A program made the position numbers and the translations under genes. 64,000 bases of DNA. Origin: Copromyces sp. CBS 386.78. Its lineage: Eukaryota > Ascomycota > Sordariomycetes > Sordariales > Sordariaceae. How positions within the stretch are numbered: position 1 is the stretch's first letter; the number at the start of each line of letters is the position of its first letter. The DNA lies in contig MU839091.1 of NCBI GenBank assembly GCA_030685235.1, positions 124,001 through 188,000 of the forward strand, read 5' to 3'. This document shows positions 29,756 to 41,491 of this stretch, piece after piece. Under the pieces are notes generated by a model, which ran no database searches, was not told the origin of the DNA, and saw nothing but the letters and a program-made list of their open reading frames with translations.

Positions 29756-30844
29756 TTATACAGATCCAAGTCGAAGGAGAGCCTCAACGGCCTCCCTTTC
29801 TTGCGCATCTGACGGGGTCGTCAATGCGGGTGTTGTTGGAAAGTGGAAATTGCGGATCTGTGGCGAGCGTGCCATTCCCACTGATGAAGAGAATCCCCGC
29901 AGGCCACCAGCAGCGTAGACACTGTTCGTGTTGAGGAACCGGTCTGATGGGGCTTGGTATGAAGTCGCACGAAGCGCAGCCGCACCAACAGCGGCCCAGT
30001 CTTCATCGTCTGTCGCGTCTTCCGTGTCGTCATCCATGGCGATATCATCGTCGTCATCAGGTGCCTCTGAGCAGGAGGCCGACGCCGAACCATCCAAGGA
30101 CATCCTGTCCGCTTCATGGTCCATCATGTGCATAGACCGATCGTCAAAGGAAAATGCCGCGCAAGATTCACCGTCGAGGGAACCGGCCGCTTCGATGCGC
30201 AAGCGATCCAGGTTCCAACCGCCATTCCTGGCAATGGGAATGCTTGCGGGCTGACCGTCACCATGTGGCGACGCTCGGCGTGCTGCCGTATACCCAGAGA
30301 GTTGGCCACGCTTCCTGGCTTGCCATATTCCCCAGCCCACCTTCTCAAATTGTACGTCACCGTCCAGACCGCCGCCTTCGCCTCCGCTTCCTCGACCTTC
30401 CAAAGCACCGACAACCAACCTCCGAGCCTTTGTCGGAGGAATCTCAGCAAAGCCAGGGATGGAGCTCGTGAGATAACCCATGATATGACGGATCGCAAGC
30501 GGACCGTGGTTCAAGAGAATCTCTGGTAGATGGAACTTGGCCAACATGGCGGCGTTGATGCCGGCCGACTCGTACGGGGGCGAACCGACACTACCGTGAT
30601 GATCGGTGTCGTGATCGCCATGGAGGTCCAGATCCGAGTCAACGTGTTGGTCCATCCGAGCTCTCTGAAGCTGGGCCTTGAGTCCATGGGGAGGCAGCGT
30701 AGGGGATATGGAGTTGGGAGGAGTAGGGAGGGGAATCGGGTGAGTTGCCGTCACAGGGACACTCCGGGCCGCTACAGCAGTGAAGTTGTCTCGGCCGAGG
30801 GAGGTCGTAGCGATATCGCGAACAGCAGATGCCATGGTTGCCAT
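29756..30844 (-). CDS. STB3: Stb3-like protein (Sin3-binding / RRPE-binding family)
   Basis: Single exon. The start chosen is the ATG at 30844 (MATMASAVRDIATTSLG, context AACATGGC), giving 362 aa; an in-frame ATG at 31072 would add 76 low-complexity residues (poly-Ala, His-rich) that look like translated leader. The Stb3 domain lies about 97-180 residues in: LAKFHLPEILLNHGPLAIRH, then GYLTSSIPGFAEIPPTKARR, LVVGALEGR and VQFEKVGWGIWQARKRG. In yeast Stb3 binds the ribosomal RNA processing element and the Sin3 deacetylase, tuning ribosome-biogenesis genes to glucose and TOR signals; a similar nuclear role is inferred. An acidic stretch (APDDDDDIAMDDDTEDATDD) follows. Upstream lies about 6 kb without genes. 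Confidence 0.85.
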   Translation of the reverse strand: MATMASAVRDIATTSLGRDNFTAVAARSVPVTATHPIPLPTPPNSISPTLPPHGLKAQLQRARMDQHVDSDLDLHGDHDTDHHGSVGSPPYESAGINAAMLAKFHLPEILLNHGPLAIRHIMGYLTSSIPGFAEIPPTKARRLVVGALEGRGSGGEGGGLDGDVQFEKVGWGIWQARKRGQLSGYTAARRASPHGDGQPASIPIARNGGWNLDRLRIEAAGSLDGESCAAFSFDDRSMHMMDHEADRMSLDGSASASCSEAPDDDDDIAMDDDTEDATDDEDWAAVGAAALRATSYQAPSDRFLNTNSVYAAGGLRGFSSSVGMARSPQIRNFHFPTTPALTTPSDAQEREAVEALLRLGSV

Positions 30845-31894
30845 GTTGACCTTTGTGGTAGACGGTATGCTTCGAGACTTGTCTGCGAGTCGGCGCAAGT
30901 GGGAGTTAGCACGATATGGCGGGAGGAGGGCAGACACGCGACGACGCGTTGGTGAGGTATGATGGTGCTGTTGCTTGTGATGATGATGGTAGGGGAAGGA
31001 GGAGTGACGGACAACGGCGGCGGCGGCGGCGGCCTTTTTGTTATCGGTCGTCCGGCCAGGGCCATGGACCATGTACAACCACTATACTATGGTATGTACG
31101 TATTGTATGTATATGAATGCACACACGCACACGCACACAGTACGGTGTAGGTAGGTCCAGGTAGGTACACCAGCTCGATATGACGATGTGCCCTAATCGC
31201 ACACACGCACTCGTCGTGGACGCAGACTGATACCCGGCAGTCCGGGGGTGAATCGGGGGGGCAAGTGGGCCGTGGGATACAATGCCCGTGGCGTGGGTTG
31301 AGGAAGGAGTGGAATTGGGGACCCGGGGTCCGCTCCTGAGTCACTCACCAGATAGATGTCCGAAGCAGATGTGCAGCTGGCAAACTAACTCTTGACCGGG
31401 CAAAAGTGGGTTTGGTCGGATCAAAAGTTTGGAGGCAGGGAATGGCAGAGCTGTTGCTGTCGCGATGATCTCTCTGTGACAGGAGAATACTCTCGGTGCT
31501 GAATCGATGGTGCTGAAGTGCGTGTGTTGTTTATTTGCTTTGAAGAAGAGAAAGGAAAAAAAGAAGAAGGAGGAGGAGGGAAGAGAAAGAGATGGGATGA
31601 ATGCCAGTGATAATTAATCCACCACATCCTGTCCTGGGTGTGCGCCCCCTAGAATACCTTGGGTACAGGCCAGTACCATACGGCGTAGGAAGACGACGGG
31701 AGGTACCACTTACAACAACTGGTACTTACCTTAGCCTGGGCAACCCGACACAACACAATACGCACACACAGCTGGAGACAGGGCAGGGCAGCCCAGGGCA
31801 CCTAGGACACCACCTCAGCCTACCTTACCGGTACTGTACGGCCACAGTCTGGCTCTCGCTTGCCATTCATTGACTTTGTTCATCTTCTTCCGAG

Positions 31895-31912
31895 TACCTA
31901 CCTAGGTAGGTA
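31895..31912. repeat. Perfect 18-bp palindrome TACCTACCTAGGTAGGTA
   Basis: Exact self-complement made of TACC/GGTA units. Shorter versions of the same word (TAGGTAGGTA and its complement) recur at many intergenic sites across the window. Confidence 0.85.
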
Positions 31913-34210
31913 GCTGTGTGGAATGAGCTAGGGCTTTCAGCTGCAGTCATCGAAACGCGCCGCAGAGCAGTCACCGCATCGCTTCCGCGCTTGCGTATTG
32001 CGTACCTGCCATCCCGTCTGCTAGAGAGGTATCTGGCATCAACTGACATCAAAACGGGCATGGCAAGCATGGATTAGGCCATCAGATCGAATAAAGCAAC
32101 AAAGCCGGTTCCAAAGGGCTTTCTTTCAACCTGCCAGTCACAAGATCGTTTAGTTTGCCGATGATTGGGGGGGAGATGGACGAAGGCCGCCCTGCTTGGT
32201 CACCTCCTCTGTTGCCATCCAATGCCATGGGGTGTGTGATGTGAGAGTGATAGGGCCAACTGGTTGCAAATAGATGGTGTTCAGGCTGCTGCAGAAACAC
32301 AGAAGGAGTGACAAGCCTCGATGATAATGACAAGAAGATGTGATGCCTACCCGCACCACCTGGGGTGCACATAGTGACCATGAACATGTGCACCTCCTCC
32401 AGCTACCTCTATTTCAAAGTGCACCGTGCAAATGCCAAACCTCATCGACTGGCTACCCGCCCAAGAGGACCGCTTGCAACAGCCAAGGCACACCAACTGC
32501 TGCACTTTAACACCGACCACCCCCCCCCCCCCTTGACTAGTTGACCCCTTCCGCCGGCGCTCCTTTTGCGGGTTCCTTGGTCACGATACCCGGCCTACCG
32601 ACTCACTCCCGCCTTTTCGACAAGTTCCATCATCGGCCGTCTATTTTGGCAATATCTGGCTAATTTTTGTGTTTTGTGCGTTTGTTTTTCCATCGTGTTG
32701 TTGTTGAGTGATATCATCACCTTGAATATGGCACAAAGGCGTTCTCCTTGATAAGGGCAATCCAAGTATGTCTGGTGTTACGGGACAGATAACATGTCAT
32801 GGAAACGTCCCATTAAGCCCATATCCAGCCAGACCAGAGAGGTTCTCATTTTGCACAATTTCGGCGATAGGCTGGGAGTCGGGAATTTCACTAGCTAGCA
32901 CACTGGGGGCAAAAACCTAGGGCTTTTGCCCATGGTCTGAGGCCGGCACGTTAGTGCGGTGGGCGACGAGTGCGGGCTACACCAACGTTATGAAAAATGC
33001 CAATGCATTATAAGTAGTACTGGATGGAGGCCCAAGCACAGTGCAGAGAAGGCACAACTTTTGTGTTAGTGATGGTTCGGTTTCAAAGTCAACTCGATTC
33101 AGCATTCCCGCCGCCCTGGAAGTCGAGGGTTGCCCTGGCCGCTGTAGGCTGTACAAGATGACGACTTCAAGACAACGCGTCACGGATGGGTTATGTCTAT
33201 ATACAACACCAAACCAAGGCTACTCCGCCGTCTCATTCCTCCACGTGGTGTTGGAGATGCCTGGGCACAACCCGGAACTCCCCGTTTCTCCGTCACTGAT
33301 AGACGACATGCTGGATGGAACTTGATACCCAAGTCAATGACACGGTAAAGGGTAACATAGCTGGCTGCGGCGCGGAGGCCATACACCACACCTTCATCTA
33401 CGCGAGAGCGGATACTGATACCAAACCCCTCAGCTTGTTCAGTTGTTTCCTTGCCGCCGGTCCCGGACGCCGGAAGTAACAGAAGACATGGTCTTCGCAT
33501 TGGGCAACAAGCTCCAACTTGTACCATGACGCAGGTTTGCGACGGACGAGTGCACAAGACGCTGACCATCCAACCATCTTGGCCGCGAGTTGATGGATTA
33601 CAGAGCGAATGTGAACCAAGCAGACAAAGCGCGGCCAAACTGCCGCTGTCAGCCCCGTCTTCCCGCCATGCCATTCTGCTATGCCATATGCCATCTCCGG
33701 CGGCCGCTGCCGGTCGGGAGTGCCTGCATTCGTGCCATCGTTTGTGAATGGGTATTCTCTCCGTAGCCCGCACCTGAGCAATGCGGCCTTTCCAACCCCG
33801 GGCAACCGAGACTGCGGAATCCCGTCGAACACACACAGCAGAGGGCTTGACAGGAACGAGAAGCAAGGGGCTGACCCTGCCCGAGATGTTCCGGAGCCTG
33901 GCTGGGAGCAACCTTGCTGGAAATAGCAGGTCATTCCTCGCACGGCTCTCCGTAGCTGCACGGTCTACCCGCCTACAATAATTCGTCGATCGCTCGATGA
34001 GCCTTCCCGTGGTGTAGTCGTTGGTTTAAACTTTGCGCAACATGAGGCGAAAGCAAAGGAGGTTCAGGGCGAACAGCCACTCATCTTGCCCCGTGGATTG
34101 TGTCACGGACGTCCGAAGGTCAAAGTAAAAGAAGTATAGAGCGACGAAACGATCGCCGTACCGTCATTATGCCAGGTCCCCAGAAGTAGATCAGACACCA
34201 TGAATAAAGG

Positions 34211-34587
34211 GATATCACGTTGGATAAGATGCTCGTTCTGATTGGATGAGTGTTCCAGACTGGGCGATAGCCTATCGGGTGAGCACAACCGCAAGCACAC
34301 CTCTACCATCTTGTCTGAGGGGCAGATATCCGGAAGAAATGGCGAACACGAACTTTGGCTTTTCACTCGAGTCTGTATTTCCCGTCATCTACTAGGTAGC
34401 AACCTGCCCCCTCAGCAAGAGAGGGGAAGACGGTCTCAGTTAGAAAGTCACAAGGCCTAGGTTGTCGTGATATCACAGATAACGAGTGGCAGTACTGTGC
34501 AGGCACGGCTTGGCATCACCATCCTTGATATCGCCGGATATCGCTCACCACATAGATCCCTCGTACATCTACACACCGGGATATCAC
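34211..34587. repeat. Cluster of five GATATC sites
   Basis: GATATCAC at 34211, GTGATATCAC at 34467-34476, GATATCGC at 34527 and again at 34537 (10-bp period), and GATATCAC at 34580. Each site places GATA on both strands. Confidence 0.7.
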
Positions 34588-37006
34588 TAGGGAAAACATG
34601 GCACACACACAAAACTGAAGTCAAGAAAAAGAAAATCGCAAAGCCAAAATCCAAATATCCCTCCCTCCTCTTGCCAACTGTCCAGCTGGAGACCGCCAAT
34701 TCGTTCTCATGCCTTCTCAGCTTCGCTTCCCTTCCAGGTACGTCGTTCGTAGTGGGGTTTATCATGGACATCCACAGTGCCAGCCATGACCTCCGCTAAA
34801 ATGCCAAAACCAACCACTTTATACCCCGGTTAACCCAGCTTCGAAGGCCAACTCACGGGTACAAAGTTCCAAAGCCGTTAGCAGGGTATGTTACACTGTC
34901 ACTAAAGCGGTGATGTGATGTCCATCATGCGACGATGATGCACTGGACGTTCAACAACTCAGAACGCCTGGAGACAATCCGTGGTCCGCTGGACCGTGAC
35001 AGTGACCGACGATGAGCCAAGCTGGCGGTCCCGGTTTTTTACCCCACGTTCCAGCGACCCGCGGCGGACGGTTTCGGGGAACTGCGGAGAGCGGAGCAGG
35101 AGACGGGAGCGGAGATGATGCCGAATCCACTAGTGCCTGCTTGGTAACCGGCACCTCGCGTGCTATCATCACCACTCAAGACAACCAACTGAAGACAATC
35201 GTAGAATTCAACGGTTAACAGCGTGTGGGGGAAACATCTCGAAGGCCCAGTTTGGGGAAGAGACGGGACAACAGTACCCGAAAGCCTGAGGTTGACCATC
35301 GAGGCCCACGGTGACCGAGGCACATCGATCGTGGAATTACACCCAGTTGGGAAGCGAGCGGTGACTAACCACTCACCAAACACGCTAGGAACAAGTAACT
35401 GGATATGTAGATCGTGTTTTTATAATAGAACAAAAAAAAACGTCCAGCGACCAATTGGTTACTAATAGCCGAACATGAACGACACCTACGCTGTTACTGG
35501 TGTTTGGTGCTGGTACCTAGGCCCATAATCTACATGGCCGAAAATAACCTCCCGTCTCTTTTCAGTTGTGTTGCGCTTCTGAGGACCTTGATGGTCTTTT
35601 GATCTTGAGTGTGGTTATTAAAAAAACACCCTGTGAGTTGTTGCACAAAATATGTCAGCTATCTATATAAACTTTATGCTCTGCCATTCCATGGCCTCTC
35701 AAGGTTCTCAACACCCACACACGTTTTAACACTTCTAGCCTGTCGTCGCTCCTTCCTTTCCATGTCGATATCAAAACGCGGGGTTACCAAAGAAACCACT
35801 TCCTGTGGCGGTAGGTAGGGTCGCGGTAGGATTCAAGAGTGTCGTCAGTGCCGCGCCTCTATGCTATTCAGATACCTATCAAGGTTCCCCCATCGGCATC
35901 GCTAACATGAACCAACACCCACCTACCGACCGATATTGTGTCGTGGGTGGGTGAATTTGCCGCGCGCATGCTTGAATCTTTACGTACGTACTCGCGCTTC
36001 GTATGATCGTATGAATGGCATACAACACCCTACGAACGTGGACGACGGGAGTAGTTGTAGCGGCGAAATACATCACCTCACTCATCAAATCGTCCAAGAA
36101 TTACCAGACCATGTAACATGCCCGTGATGGCTGGGCTCATGAAGGATAGGTAACATGCCAAGTTCATGGACCCTTGATTCACTTACACACACACATGAAC
36201 CTTGAGATGAAGAACTACCATCGTATGGTTCGAATGGGGTAGGTAGATAATAGAGGAGGGTGACCAATGTGATGCGAAAGGGTGTCAACTCTCTTCTCCT
36301 GCCCTCCCACCGCACAAATGGAAAGTTCGTGGCTATACCATTTGCTCCTTCCCTGTTGGGTTCTTGATGTATTCGGTACATACTAGGCGATGGACTAAAG
36401 CTGGCGCTGCTGAAAAAGCGCCACAACCCCGACCTCAATGGAACACCGTATCCTCCACTGAAACAGCGAAAAGGTGGTTGATAGCATACCATCACAATTG
36501 GGTTGAGTAAACGGTTGTGTAACGGCACAAGAACCTGGTTTGGGGTTGGGACCGAGTGTATCTGCGGCCCAACACACACCATCACCACCACCACCATTTC
36601 CTGGATTCCAAGATACATATGTGCTGCATGGCAGCCACCCCCGATACGACGGCCTCCCATTACGACATTGAATTGGAAGGGTGCGCAGGTTGGGTTCGGT
36701 TCATGTCTGTGGCTCGCAGGATGACTAAAACGTTCTCTTGACCTAAGGTATCGTACACTAGATGACTCTGCTCCATTGAGTTTGGTGACAGCATCTTAAG
36801 TTGCCAATTCCATTAATGGTGGTAATGGGCGACATCGTGACAAGCCGATACGCTTCGAGATGTTGATGTTTATGTTAGCTTATCCGCTGAGATGCCCATA
36901 CTCGTACACTGGTGAGATCGGAGTTCCTGCAAACAAAAGCAATCTGTCCTCCATGCCGTAGCTCGTGGTGAGGATTCTTGGAGTGTCATTCCTGGCCCTG
37001 GAGCTC

Positions 37007-39345
37007 TCAGGCCCCGCCATTCTGACCAAACACATATTGTCTACAAGCCTAAAATTCCAGTTTTGTTAGTAGACGTACCAGCAGAAATGAAACGTGAGGG
37101 CTGATGAAGGGGAGATTAGGTACTCACAGCTTTCAGCAAGTTGACCTCCTCCCGCGACTGGTCATAAACTTGACGATAACTGGCGATGCTCTCGCGCAAA
37201 ACTGCATCCCTAGTAAGCCGGCCTTCGCAGATCGCCTTCATCTTGAGTTCCATCTCCTTGCGGAGAAAAGGTTTGCCGAGACTGGTTTCGAAGTTCATCC
37301 TCTCAAAGCCCATAATCAATGCGACGCCGAGACTGGTCGGGATGAACTCCTTGACACCACCACGTCCACCACCACCACCGCCACCACCACCTCCTCCTCC
37401 GCCCCGTCCGCCACCTCTTCCGCGTCCTCCCCGGCCACCGCGTCCGCCCCGGGCGCCACCAGCTGCACCCTCATCGTCGTTACCGCCTCCTCCTCCGCCG
37501 CCTCCTCGCTCAACGACTGAAACATACTGTCTCTCCTTGATCTTCTCGATATGCTGGGCCATGGTGGCATCGGTGCCGATTCCATTCGCGTCCATGAGGG
37601 CGATCAGATCCGCCTCGGTCAGGTAGCTAGGAGCCGTGGTCTTCCCCTCAGTCATCATGGCCTCGGTCGGTTCGAACGTCTCGCCGACGGTAAATCTCGG
37701 CAGCTCGGTCGTTCCGGTCCAATTCTCGTACGGGTAGACGTCAAGGTAGTTGCGCTGGTGGACGATAAGGCCGTGGGCGACGAACTTTTCTTCTCCGTAG
37801 GTGATTTCGACATCAGTGGTTGCTCCTCGGGCATCTTCGGAGCAGCAGGCGAGGAATCGGCGGACCACGAACTCGTATAGTCTCTTTTCCTGATCGTCGA
37901 GCACGGTGGGGGCCGCGTATGTGATGGGGTGTATGGGAGGATGGGCCTTGTCGTCGTTCCTGCCTTGACGAGGTTCCTGGAAGGCACCGTCAACTAGATT
38001 CTGTGCGAAGGGGCCCCAGCGTTGGTCCTGGGTCTGCTTTTGGACGAGCGCCCGCAGGTTCATGCCCTTGTCGAAGCGGTCTGTCTCTGTCCTGGGATAG
38101 CTGATGAAGCCCTTCTGGTACAGTTTCTCTGCTACCGTCATGGCTTCTTGACCTGTCATTCGGAGAAACCTTGTGGCCATCTTTTGAAGCTCGACGGTGG
38201 TGAGTGGAAGAGGCTTCCATTTCTTGGCTTGCTTCTCCTTGACGTCCGTGACCTTGGCGATTTTGGCGGCGAGACATCTTTCGTAAAAGACCAGCACGGA
38301 CAGCCTGTCAAACAGACGGTTTCTGGACCAGTTGAAGTTGACTTTGACGCCTTCTTTCTCATGCATCACCCTGATGGACCAGAATGGCTCGGGTACAAAA
38401 TTTCGGACGCGGAAGTAACGGTCGACGACGAAACCGAGAGTCGGGAATTGGCAGGATCCTGCTAGGTCAGATTCGTACTGGCGAAACTCTCCCTCGACGG
38501 GTTAACTTACCATAGCTGAGCACAAGGCCGTCCAATGCTCCTCCAAGGGTTCGCAGACTTAACGTCAAAAAGCGAGTGAATGCAGATCCAATTCTCAGGT
38601 CCAGCTCGATACGCGTAGCGACTGCTTCAGCCTGCCTTTCATCTAAGGGTACAGGACGTCGGGCGGCAGCTAGGATATGTCTGGATATGTGGTTCGCCAT
38701 GTTAGTTATCCCTGAGCTTCATACACTTGGGTGGTGAACTCACGCCCGTTCGATATTGCTGAACCTTGCTCTGAAAACTTGAATGTTCCTCTTGCCCTTC
38801 CTTGCGGCCTCCCGGATCTCACTCCCGATGTGTTCACCTTCTCGATCGCAATCCGTCCAGATATAGAGTATGTCAGCTTGCCGGGCCTGGGCTTCGATGT
38901 TCTGGGCAATAATCTTCATGTCCTAGCATGAATACCATTGTCAACATTGAAAACCCAAGCAAGGATGATGCGCCAAACACTTGTTGGCAATAACGAGACA
39001 TACATTCGGGTAGCCTGTCTGGACAGGCGCGTCAAAGAGGCGATCCGGTGGTGGGTACTCCCACTTTCTGAACTCCTGGTGGAAGTCTAGCTGCGTGAGA
39101 TGTCCCCTCACAGCGGTCATGGTGACTGAAGACTGTCCCCAAGGAGGACCGAAATCGCAAGTGAAGACATAGTTTTTGGTGTACTTGTCCCGGGTGTCGT
39201 TCTGCCTTGCACGTTAGCATTGACCTCTTAAAATCATTGTGAAGACGTAGTGAGGACCCACGGTTTGAGCTCGACCACCTGACAGATGTGCAGCAACTGC
39301 CTTTGCAATCGACGGTTTTTCGGCTACACACAGAATTCGGGGCAT
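37007..39345 (-). CDS. top3: DNA topoisomerase III (type IA) with RGG-rich insertion
   Basis: Six exons on the minus strand: 39345-39262, 39201-39004, 38922-38744, 38680-38511, 38458-37128, 37048-37007; 667 aa, like yeast Top3 (656). The Toprim domain begins MPRILCVAEKPSIAKAV (Glu9) and carries TDCDREGEHIGSEI (Asp118, Asp120). LSYG|SCQFPTLGFVVDR crosses the exon 4/5 junction. The catalytic tyrosine is Tyr331 in GFISYPRTETDRF. HGLIVHQRNYLDVYPY and ANGIGTDATMAQHIEKIKER are conserved domain motifs. About residues 528-578 form a Gly/Arg-rich RGG insertion just before the conserved FIPTSLG strand. The enzyme passes single DNA strands and works with a RecQ helicase and Rmi1 to dissolve recombination intermediates. 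The last 14-codon exon (A C R Q Y V F...) is inferred from a strong GTGAGT donor; without it the protein ends at 37116. Confidence 0.93.
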
Positions 39346-40271
39346 TTTGGACGTATAAAAGCGCACACGAAAAGAAGACGACACTGTGGAAACAAACTTA
39401 ACCCTTGGAAGCAGGGGACAGCAAGACATCAGGCGGTAGTCTGGTGTTCCGTTGAAGTGAATGTGTGATGTGAATCCCATTCACTCGAATGAGAGGCATT
39501 CGTGGTGGAAAGACGGAAGAGGACAGCCGATGCAGGTTTGAACCGAAGATTTTCATGTAGTGCGACAACTCGAAGAGGGGTGGTTTCGGGTACACCAGCG
39601 CCTGAATATCATATCAAAATATCCATGCTTGGATGACTGAGAGTGATGATCCTTGGGCCCTTCAAACAACGTTTGCAGTCATCCGTCTTTGCGGGCTGAC
39701 CAACCAAGACAGTGCTGTGGGTTGTTGATGGCGGGAAAGAGCCGCGCTTCGCGTCTTTGGTTGTATTGTGTAATTTATGCATTAATCCCTCTATTCACAT
39801 AAACGGCATTGCCGAGTCGCAAGGTATGCGGTGACACGGCGGGCTCACGCCCCGCCTTCCGGCGAACCACTGGAGCTCCCGTCCAAGCTTCGATCCAGAT
39901 CTTGGAGCTTGGTCGAGTTCATCTCAATACATTCCGGCGACACTACTAACAGATTGACAGACTGGTAAAGTGGCAAGAAACTGCATGACGCATTGATTAA
40001 GCGCCGGATTGCACATAACTAAACACATGACGCCAATCCTCCGTCAGCTCACTATTTTCCAACCAACAACATCAATCCCATTGGAATTCTTCGACTTGAC
40101 CAATCTTTCTCTTGGTTGCTTCTCAAGAAAGTCGAGGGACACCAACATTGCACAAAACCTCCTACTCCAATCCAGAAGCCTTCCCAAGTTCTTGCGATAG
40201 CTGTTCGTTCTTCGACTGTGTCCATTCTTGTTTCTTGTCTTGTCGAACGACCAGCTACATAGCTGCCCGCC
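39346..40271. promoter_or_regulatory. Divergent intergenic promoter, top3 / DUF1295 gene
   Basis: 926 bp between two divergent starts. CCAAT words occur at about 40031 and 40099 on the plus strand, upstream of the DUF1295 start. TATAAAA at 39354-39360 is on the plus strand, too close to the minus-strand ATG to serve top3. No ORF of interest. Confidence 0.45.
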
Positions 40272-41491
40272 ATGATACTGCCACACGCCATGGCTCTGCC
40301 CAAGCTGGGCACACTCCAAGAGTGCTCCGACTTCTCAAAGACCGTCATGCCTTTCCTGCCACAGCTCTATGCCCTCCCGCGTCAAATCCTGGGCACCGTG
40401 TTCAATGGAGGGAGCTTTCTCAAGCTGTACATGGAGACCAACCCGTTCATCAGCGGCCTTGGGGCCTCCATTTTCCTGGGCGGCGTGTTCCTTGTTGCCG
40501 CCGAGGTCAACAAAAACTACTCGCAAGTCGATCGCTTTTGGAGCATCCTGCCGACCGTCTACATCGGCCATTTTGCGGCATGGGCGCGTCTGGCCGGGAT
40601 TCCCAGCAAGCGCATCGATGCCGCTTTGCTCTTCAGCACCATTTGGAGTGTAAGTCAAGTCGCATACTGGAAATAGCCAAGAGTACTCGCTGACAATGCG
40701 AAACTCTTTAGACGCGCCTAACGTACAACTATTGGAGAAAGGGCGGCTATGGAATCGGACACGAGGACTATAGATGGCAAATTGTTCGCGACATGCTGCC
40801 CAAGTGGGCTTTCCATATCCTGAACTGGACCTTCATCTCCTTCATCCAGAGCGTTCTGCTTTACATGTTCGCTTCTCCTGTCTATGTCCTTCTCCTGGCC
40901 ACTCAGTTCGAGCCGGAGCTCTCTACAGCTGACATTGGCTTCACCGTTCTGGAATTGGGTCTTATTCTGACCGAGTTCATTGGTGATCATCAACAATGGG
41001 GTAAGCTTCATGGCACATGTATTCCTCTGGGAAGCGCCTGCTAACATGAAGCGTGTGTAGTCTTCCAGTCAGCGAAGAAGGAATACCAGACCACTGGTCA
41101 GGTCCCGACCGGCCACAAGCAGGCTGACCTTGACCGAGGCTTCATCGCCTCAGGCCTCTGGGCTTACAGCAGACATCCGAACTTCGCTGCTGAGCAATCC
41201 ATCTGGCTCGCCCTTTACCAGTGGGGCTGCTTCGCGACGAACAGCCTCTATAACTGGACCGTTCTCTCCCCCATCATGCTTATGAGTGTCTTCCAGGGCT
41301 CCACGTGGCTGACGGAGCGCATCACGGCCGGAAAGTATCCCGAATACAGCGCGTACCAAAAGAAGGTTGGCACGTTCGTACCCAAGACTTTGAAGGGGTA
41401 CAAGACCCCTGTGCCCAAGGTCATCCGCACCAGCGATCTTGCCAAGAAGCTGCAGGAGAAGGAGAAGGAGGAGAGCAAGAAGCAGAAGTGA
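40272..41491 (+). CDS. DUF1295 / steroid 5-alpha-reductase-like membrane protein
   Basis: Exons 40272-40649, 40712-41000 and 41061-41491; 365 aa. Introns of 62 and 60 bp are canonical. ATG at 40272 (MILPHAMALPK...); the in-frame ATG at 40287 is an alternative. Several membrane segments are visible (for example ISGLGASIFLGGVFLVAAEV and LNWTFISFIQSVLLYMFASP). The DUF1295 signature lies near the C-terminus: a conserved aromatic strand RGFIASGLWAYSRHPNFAAE, then a conserved WLTERITAGKYPEYSAYQKK. The family is related to steroid 5-alpha-reductases and isoprenylcysteine methyltransferases, acting in the ER membrane; substrate unknown. The end is a Lys/Glu-rich tail (KLQEKEKEESKKQK) that could be an ER-retention-like signal. 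Family call is firm, function open. Confidence 0.92.

Larger units (their letters stand above)
30845..37006. other. 6.2-kb gene-poor region upstream of Stb3-like gene and downstream of top3
   Basis: No convincing gene. It includes the Stb3-like leader (possible N-terminal extension 30845-31072), CA/CACACG microsatellites at about 31120-31140, an 18-bp palindrome at 31895-31912, a C14 run at about 32519-32532 and the GATATC cluster at 34211-34587. ORFs 33180-33911 (-) and 36085-36660 (-) lack any recognisable domain and were not called. A long regulatory region or non-coding RNAs are possible but unproven. Confidence 0.5.

Noticed and set aside
33180..33911. 243-aa minus-strand ORF
   Set aside because: No family motif, odd composition (many Cys, Arg, Ser), overlapped by open frames on the other strand, and no splice or start support.
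36085..36660. 191-aa minus-strand ORF
   Set aside because: Composition unlike a protein (many Pro/His/Val from repeats), no domain, overlapping ORFs in other frames.
37104..38465. Plus-strand ORFs over top3
   Set aside because: Shadows of the topoisomerase III exons, low complexity where they cross the RGG repeats.
39354..39360. TATAAAA close to the top3 ATG
   Set aside because: On the plus strand and less than 20 bp from a minus-strand start, so it cannot serve top3; too far from the next plus-strand gene.
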